Origin: Tenacibaculum piscium
Lineage (GTDB): Bacteria > Bacteroidota > Bacteroidia > Flavobacteriales > Flavobacteriaceae
DNA length: 64,000 bases
NCBI RefSeq assembly: GCF_021390715.1
Contig: NZ_JAJGWT010000001.1
Coordinates: 424,719-488,718, forward strand
Reading direction: 5' to 3'
The notes beneath the pieces were generated by a model. It was not told the origin of the DNA. It worked only from the letters and a program-made list of their open reading frames with translations, and ran no database searches. Each line of letters opens with the position of its first letter. The stretch's first letter is position 1. A program made the translations under genes and the position numbers. Shown piece by piece: positions 42,546-51,932 of the stretch.

Positions 42546-43190
42546 TTAATCCTCGATTAATGCTTTGTTTCTACTACGTTGCACCCAAATAATAATCCCT
42601 ACCACGATTAATGCCATTGGTGATAATAACATAAATCCGTTATTTTCGTATCCTAAGGCGTATAATCCTGTTTGTTCTATTGGGTCTCCTAACACTTTAA
42701 ATCCTAATAAAGTACCAGAACCTAACAACTCTCTAAAGAAACCTACGGCTATTAGAATAGCACCGTATCCTAAGGCATTTCCAATTCCATCTAAGAAAGC
42801 TCTCCAAGGACCGTTTCCTAAAGCAAATGCTTCAAAACGTCCCATAATAATACAGTTGGTAATAATTAATCCTACAAATACGGATAATGTTTTACTCAAT
42901 TCGTACGCAAAGGCTTTTAATACCTGATCAACAACAATTACTAAAGAAGCAACTACGATTAACTGTACAATAATTCTAATTTTTGATGGAATAATATTTC
43001 TCATTAAAGAGATGACCACATTTCCAATACCTAATACAAATAATACAGAAATTGCCATTACAATTGAGGCTTTTAATTCTGCAGTAATTGCTAAAGCAGA
43101 ACAAATACCTAATACTTGAATGGTAATTGGATTGTTATCTAATAACGGGTCTGTAATTAATACTGCGTCTTTTTTTGATAAAATTCCCAT
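42546..43190 (-). CDS. nqrD: Na+-translocating NADH:quinone reductase subunit D
   Basis: 214 residues, six membrane helices. GICSALAITAELK and GLIITNCIIMGRFEAFA supply the two cysteine sites that pair with NqrE for the intramembrane iron-sulfur centre. The gene starts 2 bp after the nqrC stop. Confidence 0.96.
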   Translation of the reverse strand: MGILSKKDAVLITDPLLDNNPITIQVLGICSALAITAELKASIVMAISVLFVLGIGNVVISLMRNIIPSKIRIIVQLIVVASLVIVVDQVLKAFAYELSKTLSVFVGLIITNCIIMGRFEAFALGNGPWRAFLDGIGNALGYGAILIAVGFFRELLGSGTLLGFKVLGDPIEQTGLYALGYENNGFMLLSPMALIVVGIIIWVQRSRNKALIED

Positions 43191-43192
43191 AA

Positions 43193-43933
43193 TTATTTTA
43201 AGTTTTGAAAATAGGGTACATATAATGCTAACTCAGATTTAATCATTGCAGAAACACCATCACCAGTAATCGTAGCACCGGCAATTGCGTCTATTTGATT
43301 ATCTTTTTTATCATCGTTCTTTGGGTCGTTGTTACTTTTGGTAATATTCAGTCCAACATATACATTTTTTGATATTAGGCTTTCCCCAATAAAATCATCC
43401 ATGAAATAACGTTGGTTGATATTTGCACCTAAACCAGGTGTTTCACCTTTATGGTCAAAGAAAACACCTACAATGGTCATATCTTTATCCATACCTATAT
43501 ATCCCCAAATAGCGTCCCAAAGCCCTTTTCCTCTAATAGGTGCGATGTAAATAGTTTTCCCATCTTTTTCACCTATAAACAAAGGTAATTTTCTTATTTT
43601 TCCTGCTTTGGCAGCGGTTTGTTGTTTTTTGATATCTATTAAATACGCCTTATCATCTGGGGTAACTTTAGTTCCTTCGATGATGAGTTGTTTTTTAATA
43701 TATTTTGAAAACTCACCTGCTACTTTACCTTTAGAAACAAAGGCTACACTTGTTTCATCATTTTCATTTACGCCCATGGCGTATAAAATGTTTTGTTGTT
43801 TTTCAACACGTTTATTCGCTTCAATCATTGGACGAAGTGATGATGCTGTAAAAGCTAACAATGCCCCTACTATTAATACCATTGCGATGGCAAAAAGTAG
43901 CGTATATCCGTTACTGTCTGTTTTTTTACTCAT
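43193..43933 (-). CDS. nqrC: Na+-translocating NADH:quinone reductase subunit C
   Basis: 246 residues. One N-terminal membrane helix (about 12-32) and a periplasmic FMN-binding domain. The covalent FMN site reads DAIAGATITGDGV near the C-terminus, with Thr of GAT as the attachment residue. GKGLWDAIWGYIG is a family signature. It lies between nqrB (5 bp) and nqrD (2 bp). ApbE, the flavin transferase, is not in this window. Confidence 0.96.
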   Translation of the reverse strand: MSKKTDSNGYTLLFAIAMVLIVGALLAFTASSLRPMIEANKRVEKQQNILYAMGVNENDETSVAFVSKGKVAGEFSKYIKKQLIIEGTKVTPDDKAYLIDIKKQQTAAKAGKIRKLPLFIGEKDGKTIYIAPIRGKGLWDAIWGYIGMDKDMTIVGVFFDHKGETPGLGANINQRYFMDDFIGESLISKNVYVGLNITKSNNDPKNDDKKDNQIDAIAGATITGDGVSAMIKSELALYVPYFQNLK

Positions 43934-43938
43934 GATTT

Positions 43939-45144
43939 TTAGGCTGTTTTAACTTTAGCACGTTTTAATCTTTTCTTGACATTTCCTTGAACCACGTAAT
44001 GGTCAATTGTTGGTGCAAAAACGTTCATTAATAAAATAGCTAACATTACTCCTTCTGGATATGCTGGATTAAATACACGAATCATAATCGAAATAAATCC
44101 GATAAAGAAACCGTAAATCCATTTTCCTTTATTGGTTTGTGATGCTGATACAGGATCAGTAGCCATATATACTGCTCCAAAAGCAAAACCTCCAACTAGT
44201 AAATGTTTCCAGAAATCTAGACTCATTAAATCGTAAAATTTACTTCCTGAGCCAATCCATCCTAAACCAACAACTTGGTTAAAAATGAATCCCATTACCA
44301 ATGCTCCTACTACTGCTGATAGCATAATTCTCCAGCTTCCAATTTTAGTAAAAATTAAGAATAATGCTCCTAATAAAATTAATAGGGTTGATGTTTCACC
44401 TACCGAACCAGGAATAAATCCGAAGAACATATCCCAAGTACTGTACACCACTTCTTTCCCTTGTGCCAAACTTCCTAAGATTGTTTCTCCAGAAATAGCA
44501 TCTGCTGTTCCTGTTAATTCTCTAGCATCAGCCACCCATACTTTATCTCCTGACATCCATGTTGGATATGCGAAGAATAAAAAGGCACGTATCGTTAATG
44601 CAGGATTTAAAATATTCATTCCTGTACCTCCGAATACTTCTTTACCGATAACCACACCAAAAATAACGGCAACAGTTAACATCCATAAAGGTAAATCGAT
44701 TGGTACAATTAAAGGAACTAACATTCCTGTTACTAAATACCCTTCTTCTACTTCGTGTCCTTTGATTACTGCAAAAATAAATTCTACGACTAATCCTACT
44801 ACATATGATACAATTACTAACGGTAAAATTTTAACGAAACCGATTAAGAAATTATCCATATTCCAGAAATCTCCACTAAAGAAAGACATTCCTTCTGTAA
44901 ATCCATTAACTGCAGCGTTATGTTGATACCCTGCATTGAACATTCCGAAAAGTAAACACGGTACCAACGCCATAATAACGATGTTCATGGTACGTTTTAA
45001 ATCATCGGCTGCCTTTATATGAGTTCCTCCGTGAGTTGTCTCATTAGGCAAGTATAAAAAGGTGTGGATTGCGTTAAACGCAGGTGCCATCTTCGTACCT
45101 TTATATTTTTCTTTTAACTTATGTAAGTTTTGTTTTAAGCCCAT
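43939..45144 (-). CDS. nqrB: Na+-translocating NADH:quinone reductase subunit B
   Basis: 401 residues, about ten membrane helices. GKEVFGGTGMNILNPALTIRAFLFFAYP-type core is seen around residue 165-195. The covalent FMN region reads DAISGETILGS where most NqrB proteins have SGAT; the Thr is kept. FATDPVSA-like ATDPVSASQT is present near residue 335. It is the main Na+ and quinone channel subunit. It starts 3 bp after nqrA. Confidence 0.96.
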   Translation of the reverse strand: MGLKQNLHKLKEKYKGTKMAPAFNAIHTFLYLPNETTHGGTHIKAADDLKRTMNIVIMALVPCLLFGMFNAGYQHNAAVNGFTEGMSFFSGDFWNMDNFLIGFVKILPLVIVSYVVGLVVEFIFAVIKGHEVEEGYLVTGMLVPLIVPIDLPLWMLTVAVIFGVVIGKEVFGGTGMNILNPALTIRAFLFFAYPTWMSGDKVWVADARELTGTADAISGETILGSLAQGKEVVYSTWDMFFGFIPGSVGETSTLLILLGALFLIFTKIGSWRIMLSAVVGALVMGFIFNQVVGLGWIGSGSKFYDLMSLDFWKHLLVGGFAFGAVYMATDPVSASQTNKGKWIYGFFIGFISIMIRVFNPAYPEGVMLAILLMNVFAPTIDHYVVQGNVKKRLKRAKVKTA

Positions 45145-45147
45145 ATC

Positions 45148-46500
45148 TTATCCTAATTCTTCTCTCATTAAGTCCAATCCTTCACGAATTATTTTCTGGT
45201 GAGGTTGTTTAGACACACAAATAAATTCTGTTAAAGCGAAATCTTCTGGTGCAATTTCGTACGCTCCTAATCCTTCCATTTCGTCAAGATCTTTATACAT
45301 ACATGCTTTTAATAATTGCATCGGATACATATCTAACGGAAATACTTCTTCATACGCTCCTGTAACTACAAAGGCTCTGTGTTCACCGTTTGTATTGGTA
45401 TTTAGGTCGTATTTTTTCTTCGGATTTAACCAAGAGAATGTAAATGCTCTTGAGGTAGAAACCTTGTTAAATACAGGTTTATTCCAACCGAAAAACTCAT
45501 AATCATCACCTTCAGGAATTGCGGTTATACTATTTTCGTAGTATCCTAAATATCCATCTTGTGCAACTTGAAGACCGCTTAATACGTTTCCGCTAATTAT
45601 ACGAGTATTATCGGCATTTAAATTTCCTTTTACAAGTGATGCAATATTCGTTCCTGCCAAAGCAGATACATATTGCGGCTTGTTAAATTTAGCACCAACT
45701 AAAGCAACAGTACGTTTTGCGTTAAACTTCCCAGTTAATAATAATTCACCGATTATCATTAAATCTTGAGGCGTTACAACCCACACAACTTCTCCTTTAT
45801 TAAGAGGATCAATTTGTGCAATTTGCGTACTTACATTACCAATAGGATGCGGCCCTGATAGCTTGTGTAACTCAACACCTTTTATCGCCTTAAAAGGAGA
45901 TAATGTTGAATTAACAGAAACCGATACATGTACCTTACCTTTTGTTAATTTGGTTAATGCCGTTAAAGCTGCTTGCAATTCGGCTTCTTTATTTTTTAGC
46001 ACATAATCATAATCTGCTGCGAGTGGTGCACTTGCGTAGCCTGACACAAAAATTGCTTTTGGAGCTTGATTTGGATTTGCAACCACGTCATACGGACGTT
46101 GTTTTACAAATGGCCAACAACCTGAAGCTAATAAGTGAGTTTTCACTTGTTCGCCAGACATTGCATCAACATCTTTTTTACCAAAATCTTTGTGTTGCTG
46201 CTGTGCATCAGCAGTGATTTTAATTGCTAAAACTTTTCTTCGAGCTCCACGAACGATTTCCGTAATTTTACCGCTAACAGGACTTGGAAATAAAATACGT
46301 GCATCACTTTTATCATAAAAAAGTGCTTCACCTGCTTTTACTTCGGTACCTTGTTTTGCTAAAATTTTAGGAATAACGCCATGAAAATCGTCAGGCTTAA
46401 TTGCATAATCGCTACCCAACGGAAGTTCGGTAGTAATTTGCTCTGCGTCGCCAACGAGCTTGATATCCAAGCCTTTCTTAATACGGATGTCTTTTGACAT
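45148..46500 (-). CDS. nqrA: Na+-translocating NADH:quinone reductase subunit A
   Basis: 450 residues, soluble. DFHGVIPKILAKQGTEVKAGEALFYDK near the N-terminus and SGPHPIGNVSTQIAQIDP in the middle are NqrA signatures; GYLGYYENSITAIPEG and the end FICVSKQPHQKIIREGLDLM follow. It has no cofactor and sits on the cytoplasmic face. It is the first gene of the operon, with a TAAATTTG promoter element upstream. Confidence 0.97.
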   Translation of the reverse strand: MSKDIRIKKGLDIKLVGDAEQITTELPLGSDYAIKPDDFHGVIPKILAKQGTEVKAGEALFYDKSDARILFPSPVSGKITEIVRGARRKVLAIKITADAQQQHKDFGKKDVDAMSGEQVKTHLLASGCWPFVKQRPYDVVANPNQAPKAIFVSGYASAPLAADYDYVLKNKEAELQAALTALTKLTKGKVHVSVSVNSTLSPFKAIKGVELHKLSGPHPIGNVSTQIAQIDPLNKGEVVWVVTPQDLMIIGELLLTGKFNAKRTVALVGAKFNKPQYVSALAGTNIASLVKGNLNADNTRIISGNVLSGLQVAQDGYLGYYENSITAIPEGDDYEFFGWNKPVFNKVSTSRAFTFSWLNPKKKYDLNTNTNGEHRAFVVTGAYEEVFPLDMYPMQLLKACMYKDLDEMEGLGAYEIAPEDFALTEFICVSKQPHQKIIREGLDLMREELG

Positions 46501-46532
46501 AGGAACTGATTAAATGATTTTCTAAAAACAAG

Positions 46533-46540
46533 CAAATTTA
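46533..46540 (-). promoter_or_regulatory. Putative -7 element for the nqr operon (TAAATTTG)
   Basis: Minus-strand TAAATTTG 33 bp upstream of nqrA; a TTG (46556-46558) lies 15 bp before it. Confidence 0.55.
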
Positions 46541-46620
46541 CAGATTTTGTTTTTTCAAGTAAGTGTTTATATTTATATCTTTTCAACAATCTTCTATTTA
46601 TACTGATTCTAAACAATAAG

Positions 46621-46650
46621 TTGTAATTGGCGTACATTTTGATACCTTTG
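46621..46650 (+). promoter_or_regulatory. Promoter TTG-N19-TACCTTTG, predicted leaderless
   Basis: TTG (46621-46623) and TACCTTTG (46643-46650) have Bacteroidetes spacing. The ATG of the next gene is at 46655, 4 bp beyond the -7 box, so transcription would start at or next to the start codon. Confidence 0.65.
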
Positions 46651-46654
46651 TAAT

Positions 46655-47872
46655 ATGACAAAAATCCTCTTTATATTTTTATGTTGTGCAACACATCTTA
46701 GCGGTATCGCACAGCACATTAAAACGATTCAATTACGACCAAAACAGGCTACAAACCAGTTTTCGGCAATAGTTCCCTTAGGTAGTGTTTTAAGCTTATC
46801 TTTTGATGATTTAGACAGCGATACCAAAGAGTATCAATATAAAATAGAACAAATGACACACGACTGGAAACCAAGTAATTTGTTGTCCAATCAATATATT
46901 GAAGGATTTAATCAAGATGTAATTACCAAAGTTAGCAACGCTTTTAACACCCTGCAATCGTACACGAATTATCAAGTTGAAATACCGAATGAAACCACTA
47001 AAATTACTAAAAGTGGTAATTATTTAATCAGTGTTTTAAATGAAGATTATGAAGTTGTGTTTTCAAGAAGATGTGTTTTCTATGAAAAAATTGTAACCGT
47101 AGGCGTTGCCGTTTTTAAAAGTAATCATGAAAAATCAAAAAATCAACAGCAAAATGTACAATTTACCATACATCATCAAAATTTAAGAATTAACAACCCA
47201 ACACAAGAAATAAATATCGCTTTATTTCAAAATAATGACTGGAATACGCTACGAAAAAACATAAAACCTAAATTTATAAAACCAAATCAATTATTGTATA
47301 ATCATACGATTGAAACTAATTTTTGGAGCGGAAATGAATTTTTAAATTTTGATACCAAACATATTCGAAATTCCAATTTATATATCGCCAAAACACAAAG
47401 AAAAGAAATTTACCATCATTTTTTATATACTGATGAAAAAAGAAACGATAAAAGATATACTTATAATCCTGATATTAACGGACAATTTGTCATCCGAAGT
47501 TTAGAAACAAATGACCCAAATACACAAGCCGATTATAGTATCATTCATTTTTCATTAGCTTCTTTTGAACCGTTTCAACATAAAAAAGTATATGTATATG
47601 GAGCGTTTAATAATTATGAAATATCCGAAGAAAATAGTATGAAATACGATTCTATTGATGAAAAATATCATGCCGAAATTAAACTAAAACAAGGTTTTTA
47701 CAATTATAGTTACGTAACTTTGAATCAAAACAAAACCCTGAATTTACACGAAGTTCATGGCTCTTTTTATCAAACTGAAAATGAATACACCGTACTTGTT
47801 TATTACAAGCCTTTTGGCGAAAACTACGACCGAGTTATTGGCGTTGGAAATGGGTATTTCAATCAAATTTAA
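46655..47872 (+). CDS. DUF5103 protein, type IX secretion system plug
   Basis: 405 residues. Signal peptide ends near SGIAQ (20). The N-terminal domain with TIQLRPKQ and a DWKPSNLLSNQYIEGF region is the DUF5103 signature, renamed type 9 secretion plug protein. Plug proteins bind the periplasmic mouth of the SprA translocon. Later domains look beta-rich (RSLETNDPNTQADYSIIHFSLAS). The gene is divergent from nqrA and has a leaderless-type promoter. Other T9SS genes are not in the window. Confidence 0.9.
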   Translation: MTKILFIFLCCATHLSGIAQHIKTIQLRPKQATNQFSAIVPLGSVLSLSFDDLDSDTKEYQYKIEQMTHDWKPSNLLSNQYIEGFNQDVITKVSNAFNTLQSYTNYQVEIPNETTKITKSGNYLISVLNEDYEVVFSRRCVFYEKIVTVGVAVFKSNHEKSKNQQQNVQFTIHHQNLRINNPTQEINIALFQNNDWNTLRKNIKPKFIKPNQLLYNHTIETNFWSGNEFLNFDTKHIRNSNLYIAKTQRKEIYHHFLYTDEKRNDKRYTYNPDINGQFVIRSLETNDPNTQADYSIIHFSLASFEPFQHKKVYVYGAFNNYEISEENSMKYDSIDEKYHAEIKLKQGFYNYSYVTLNQNKTLNLHEVHGSFYQTENEYTVLVYYKPFGENYDRVIGVGNGYFNQI

Positions 47873-47970
47873 TCAAAAAAAGATAGTTTTTGTAAGTAAA
47901 TAAGTGCAAAAACGACTAAATATCTGTAAAATTTTATTTTTTAATTTTATTTCTAAAGTTTATTTTAAGT

Positions 47971-48357
47971 ATGTTACAACAAATAACAAAAGGTATAAAA
48001 ATAGGAGTTCAAACGAACTTTGTAAACGTAATTACGTACGAATCAGAAGAATATTATCATTTTAAATACGCTATTTCTATTGAAAATACATCAGAAAATA
48101 CCGTGCAACTTTTAGAACGTTTCTGGGAAATTTTTGACACCCTAAACCAAATCGATTATGTAGAAGGCGAAGGCGTAATTGGAGAAACTCCCATTTTAAA
48201 ACCAAACGAAGTTTTTAAATATGAATCATTTTGTTTTTTACGCTCCTCAATAGGTGCGATGAAAGGAAGCTATAAAATGATGAATTTAGAAACTTTTGAA
48301 GAATTTTTAGTTACAATTCCAACCTTTCAATTAGGTGCAATTAACAGTTTAAATTAA
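47971..48357 (+). CDS. apaG: ApaG-like protein (Co2+/Mg2+ efflux, DUF525)
   Basis: 128 residues, beta-rich. HFKYAISIENTSENTVQLLERFWEI, then VEGEGVIGETPILKPNE and GAMKGSYKMMN are the DUF525/ApaG signatures. The loop VIGETPxLxPGE is well kept, though Gly is Asn here. Its exact role is unclear; it has been tied to Co2+ resistance. It follows the T9SS plug gene by 98 bp on the same strand. Confidence 0.93.
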   Translation: MLQQITKGIKIGVQTNFVNVITYESEEYYHFKYAISIENTSENTVQLLERFWEIFDTLNQIDYVEGEGVIGETPILKPNEVFKYESFCFLRSSIGAMKGSYKMMNLETFEEFLVTIPTFQLGAINSLN

Positions 48358-48361
48358 AAAA

Positions 48362-48404
48362 AAAATCAGAAAACAGGACACAAAAACGTTCTTTTTTCTG
48401 ATTT
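48362..48404. terminator. Bidirectional terminator between apaG and Roadblock-like gene
   Basis: AAATCAGAAAA pairs with TTTTTCTGATTT with an unpaired centre of about 19 nt; the flanking genes converge here. Confidence 0.75.
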
Positions 48405-48419
48405 ATTTCTTCGATAAAA

Positions 48420-48797
48420 TTAGTTCAATTCACGAACAATATCTTTCTTATATTTATTAAATAAACTTCGAGTCATTCCTAAATTTGCTAAAGAAGAATC
48501 AACGGCTAAATAACACATAAATTCTTCATTCTCAGAGAAATCCATGATTTCTAATTTAGTATCAAGTGTTATCAAAACTTCATTAATATCCGAAGTAATA
48601 CCCGAAGCTGTTAAGGCATTTCTGTTTGATTTTGCAACCTGTAAACTAGATGCTAATCCTGCTGAAACATCAAAATCAGACCTGCTAGAATGAGAAGTAA
48701 TAATTTCTTCTGTTTCAAAATTAATGATCGAAAATGCAATATAGCCTGGTAAGTTATTTTTAATTTCCTTAGTAAATAGTGTTAAAAAATCTGACAT
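48420..48797 (-). CDS. Roadblock/LC7-like protein (putative)
   Basis: 125 residues, soluble. GYIAFSIINFETEEIITSHS followed by a short helix and, near the end, FMCYLAVDSSLANLGMTRSLFNKYKKDI. The last block resembles the Roadblock/LC7 ending (ANLG plus helix), and the order helix-strand-strand-helix-strand-helix fits that fold. In bacteria these proteins often regulate small GTPases such as MglA; none is adjacent. The assignment is tentative. Confidence 0.55.
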   Translation of the reverse strand: MSDFLTLFTKEIKNNLPGYIAFSIINFETEEIITSHSSRSDFDVSAGLASSLQVAKSNRNALTASGITSDINEVLITLDTKLEIMDFSENEEFMCYLAVDSSLANLGMTRSLFNKYKKDIVRELN

Positions 48798-49238
48798 ATT
48801 TCTCTTTTTTCCGTTATTTTTCTCTTTTATATTTATATTTTATTCAATTTTATTTCCTAATTCTACTGTTTCAAAACAGTACTTAAAGTACCTTAAATAT
48901 AACCAAAATAATTTAACATCCTGTTGATGATAAATTATTAATTTAATCATTTTTTTGATGCTTCAAAAACAACTAAAATCAAAAAAATAACCTCTTTTTT
49001 TACTTGAGGATTTTATCAAAAAAAATAAATAGTATGAAAATACTAATCGTTGTTTTTCTGACTGTTTTTTCATAAAATAGTAACTAATTATTCAAAATAA
49101 CGAAATTATCTGCATATATTGTATTTAATTTAGATTAACAACGCATTAAACAACACTCAAAACAACTTAGTAATTCCTAAAAATAAGTGTTAACTTTGCT
49201 ATATAAATTTTATTATAAATTAACAAACAACATATAAA
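48798..49238. other. 441-bp intergenic region before pruA
   Basis: No gene recognised. It holds two operator-like dyads (ACTGTTT-CA-AAACAGT at 48865-48880 and GTACTT-A-AAGTAC at 48879-48891), a 13-codon reading frame MKILIVVFLTVFS at 49034-49075 that looks like a stray signal peptide, and the pruA promoter element at 49191-49198. The rest is AT-rich with no clear pattern. Confidence 0.6.
49191..49198 (+). promoter_or_regulatory. Putative -7 element for pruA (TAACTTTG)
   Basis: TAACTTTG 40 bp upstream of the pruA ATG; matches TAnnTTTG. No well-spaced TTG found. Confidence 0.5.
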
Positions 49239-50864
49239 ATGGCAAGAGGATTTTTTAATGTTCCAGAAGCGATAAACGAACCTGTTAAAGGATATGCTCC
49301 TGGATCTCCAGAAAGAGAAGAGTTATTAGCAACGTATAAAGCTATGTATAATAGCAATATTGATGTGCCAATGCATATTAATGGTGAAGAGGTAAGAACT
49401 GGAAACACCAGTAACATTAATCCTCCACATGACCATAAACATATCGTTGGACAATATCATAATGGTGAGAAATCTCACATAGATGCTGCTATTAGTACTG
49501 CTTTAGCGGCAAGAGAAAAATGGTCTAACACTTGCTGGACAGAACGTGCTTCAATTTTCTTAAAAGCAGCTGAATTATTAGCAGGTCCTTATAGAGCAAG
49601 AATGAATGCTGCAACAATGATTGCACAATCTAAAAATGTACACCAAGCTGAAATTGATGCAGCTTGTGAAATGATTGACTTTTTCCGTTTCAATGTACAA
49701 TACATGACCGATATCTTTAAAGATCAACCAATCTCTAGCCCTGGAATATGGAACAGAGTTGAGTACAGACCTTTAGAAGGTTTTGTATATGCAATTACTC
49801 CTTTTAACTTTACTTCAATTGCTGCTAACTTAGCTGCCGCTCCTGCTTTAATGGGGAACGTAGTTGTTTGGAAGCCTTCGAGTCATCAAGCATATTCGGC
49901 ACAAGTAATTGTAGACTTATTTAAAGAAGCTGGTTTACCTGACGGTGTAATAAACGTTGTTTATGGTGATCCTGTAATGATTACAGATACTGTATTAGCA
50001 TCTCCTGATTTCTCTGGATTACACTTTACTGGTTCTACAAATGTATTTAATCATTTCTGGAAACAAATTGGAAATAACATAAACACCTACAAAACGTATC
50101 CAAGAATTGTTGGAGAAACTGGTGGAAAAGATTTTATCTGGGCACATAATTCATCAAATCCTTTACAAGTTGCTACCGCAATCACTAGAGGTTCTTTTGA
50201 ATACCAAGGTCAAAAATGTTCTGCAGCGTCACGTGCTTACATTCCTGCTTCTATCTGGTCAGAGGTTAAAGGTCATTTAATTTCGCAAGCTGCTGAAATT
50301 AAAATGGGTTCTCCTGAAGATACGAACAACTTTGTAAATGCTGTTATTCATGAAAATTCTTTTGATAAATTAGCAAGTTTTATTGATGCTGCAAAAGCAG
50401 ATGCCGATGCTGAAGTAATTATTGGTGGTGGTTATGATAAATCAGTAGGATACTTTATTGAGCCTACAATTATCGTAGCAAAATCTCCTACATACGCAAC
50501 CATGACAACTGAATTATTCGGTCCTGTGATGACCATTTTTGTATATGAAGATGATCAATGGGAAGCTTCATTAAAATTAGTTGATGAATCTACTGAATAC
50601 GCATTAACTGGAGCTATCTTTTCTACCGATAGATACATTGTTGAAAAAGCTTCTAAAGCGTTAGAAAATGCTGCTGGAAACTTCTATATTAACGACAAAC
50701 CAACAGGAGCTGTTGTAGGACAACAACCTTTTGGAGGTGCTAGAGCTTCTGGTACAAATGATAAAGCAGGTTCTGCTCAAAACTTATTACGTTGGACTTC
50801 TGTTCGCTTAATTAAAGAAACATTTGTAACGCCTACCGATTATAAATACCCTTTCTTAGGATAA
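49239..50864 (+). CDS. pruA: L-glutamate gamma-semialdehyde dehydrogenase (PruA)
   Basis: 541 residues, aldehyde dehydrogenase fold. EGFVYAITPFNFTSIAANL is the NAD-binding strand, FTGSTNVFNHFWK the glycine region, VGETGGKDF the catalytic Glu region and FEYQGQKCSAASRAYIP holds the catalytic Cys. FYINDKPTGAVVGQQPFGGARASGTNDK and the ending LIKETFVTPTDYKYPFLG identify the long P5C dehydrogenase. It oxidises glutamate semialdehyde to glutamate in proline breakdown. It is single-gene with its own promoter and terminator; a glutaminase remnant follows. Confidence 0.97.
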   Translation: MARGFFNVPEAINEPVKGYAPGSPEREELLATYKAMYNSNIDVPMHINGEEVRTGNTSNINPPHDHKHIVGQYHNGEKSHIDAAISTALAAREKWSNTCWTERASIFLKAAELLAGPYRARMNAATMIAQSKNVHQAEIDAACEMIDFFRFNVQYMTDIFKDQPISSPGIWNRVEYRPLEGFVYAITPFNFTSIAANLAAAPALMGNVVVWKPSSHQAYSAQVIVDLFKEAGLPDGVINVVYGDPVMITDTVLASPDFSGLHFTGSTNVFNHFWKQIGNNINTYKTYPRIVGETGGKDFIWAHNSSNPLQVATAITRGSFEYQGQKCSAASRAYIPASIWSEVKGHLISQAAEIKMGSPEDTNNFVNAVIHENSFDKLASFIDAAKADADAEVIIGGGYDKSVGYFIEPTIIVAKSPTYATMTTELFGPVMTIFVYEDDQWEASLKLVDESTEYALTGAIFSTDRYIVEKASKALENAAGNFYINDKPTGAVVGQQPFGGARASGTNDKAGSAQNLLRWTSVRLIKETFVTPTDYKYPFLG

Positions 50865-50883
50865 GAATAAGTAACATTATTTT

Positions 50884-50917
50884 AAAAACCTCATCAAATA
50901 TTGATGAGGTTTTTTTG
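50884..50917 (+). terminator. Intrinsic terminator after pruA
   Basis: AAAACCTCATCAA pairs with TTGATGAGGTTTT around a 3-nt loop, followed by T-tract. Confidence 0.9.
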
Positions 50918-51018
50918 TGTCAAATATTTATCACTCTGAAAAAATATTTTTTTTATTTAATTAAAGTGATTTTCTATTAGTTTTGTTTTCTATCTTTAAT
51001 GAAAGCGATTTTAATAAA

Positions 51019-51932
51019 ATGAACTATAAAAAATAATACAAGAAGTATTTACAACTGTTGATGCTATTGAAAACAAAGGTAATTTAGCTTCTTATATTCC
51101 TGAATTAGCAAGTTCAAATCCTGATAAATTTGGTGTTCATATTGTTACGACATCTACTATAAAGTGTGGATTAGGCAATTATCAGGAAAAATTTTCCATT
51201 CAAAGTATTGCAAAAGTTTTATCGCTTTGTTTGGCGTATAAAATCCTTGATGGAGATTTATGGAAAAGGCTTGGTGTTGAACCTTCAGGAAATCCATTTA
51301 ATTCGTTACTTCAACTAGAAAATGATAACGGAATACCACGAAATCCTTTTATTAATGCAGGTGCAATTGTAATTTCAGATGTTCTTATCAGTAATTTAAA
51401 AAATCCTAAAGAAGATTTATTAACCTTTATTAGAAGTCTTTCTGGTAATAATGATATTCATTATTCGGCTAAAATTGCAGCTTCTGAAAAATCGGTAGGT
51501 TATAGAAATGTAGCGCTTTGTAATTTTATAAAATCTTTTGGAAATATTGAAAATGAACCTAGTGATGTTCTCGATTTTTATTTTGATTTATGCTCGTTAG
51601 AATTAAGTTGTGAGCATCTATCTGAATTATTTTTATTTTTAGCCAATAGCGGTAAAGCTCCACATAATAACAAGCAAATACTAACCAAAAGTCAATCAAA
51701 AAGAATTAATGCCTTGATGCAAACTTGCGGTTTTTATGATGAATCTGGTCAATTTGCATTTAAAGTCGGTTTGGCTGGAAAAAGTGGTGTTAGTGGTGGA
51801 ATTATTGCCATATATCCTAATCAATATAGTATTGCTGTTTGGAGTCCAAAATTAAATGAAAAAGGAAATTCTTACAAAGGAATGAAATTTTTAGAGGCTT
51901 TTACAACCTTGTCAGAACAATCTATTTTTTAG
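51019..51932 (+). pseudogene. glsA: Glutaminase, one-base frameshift after codon 4
   Basis: From 51033 the frame reads IIQEVFTTVDAIENKG..., with KFSIQSIAKVLSL (Ser-x-x-Lys catalytic pair) and NGIPRNPFINAGAIV, and runs to a stop at 51930-51932, a full-length serine-dependent glutaminase of about 304 residues. The only good ATG, 51019, reads MNYKK then stops at 51034-51036. An A6 run at 51028-51033 would restore the frame if it were A7. The downstream frame has a stop at 51027-51029 and no ATG; the next candidate is TTG at 51231, which would remove the catalytic Ser. Either a broken gene, a sequencing error in the A run, or slippage. Confidence 0.85.

Noticed and set aside
44285..44926. 213-codon plus-strand frame over nqrB
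   Set aside because: Long antisense shadow; Pro/Thr/Ile composition is that expected from reversed membrane helices and no domain is visible.
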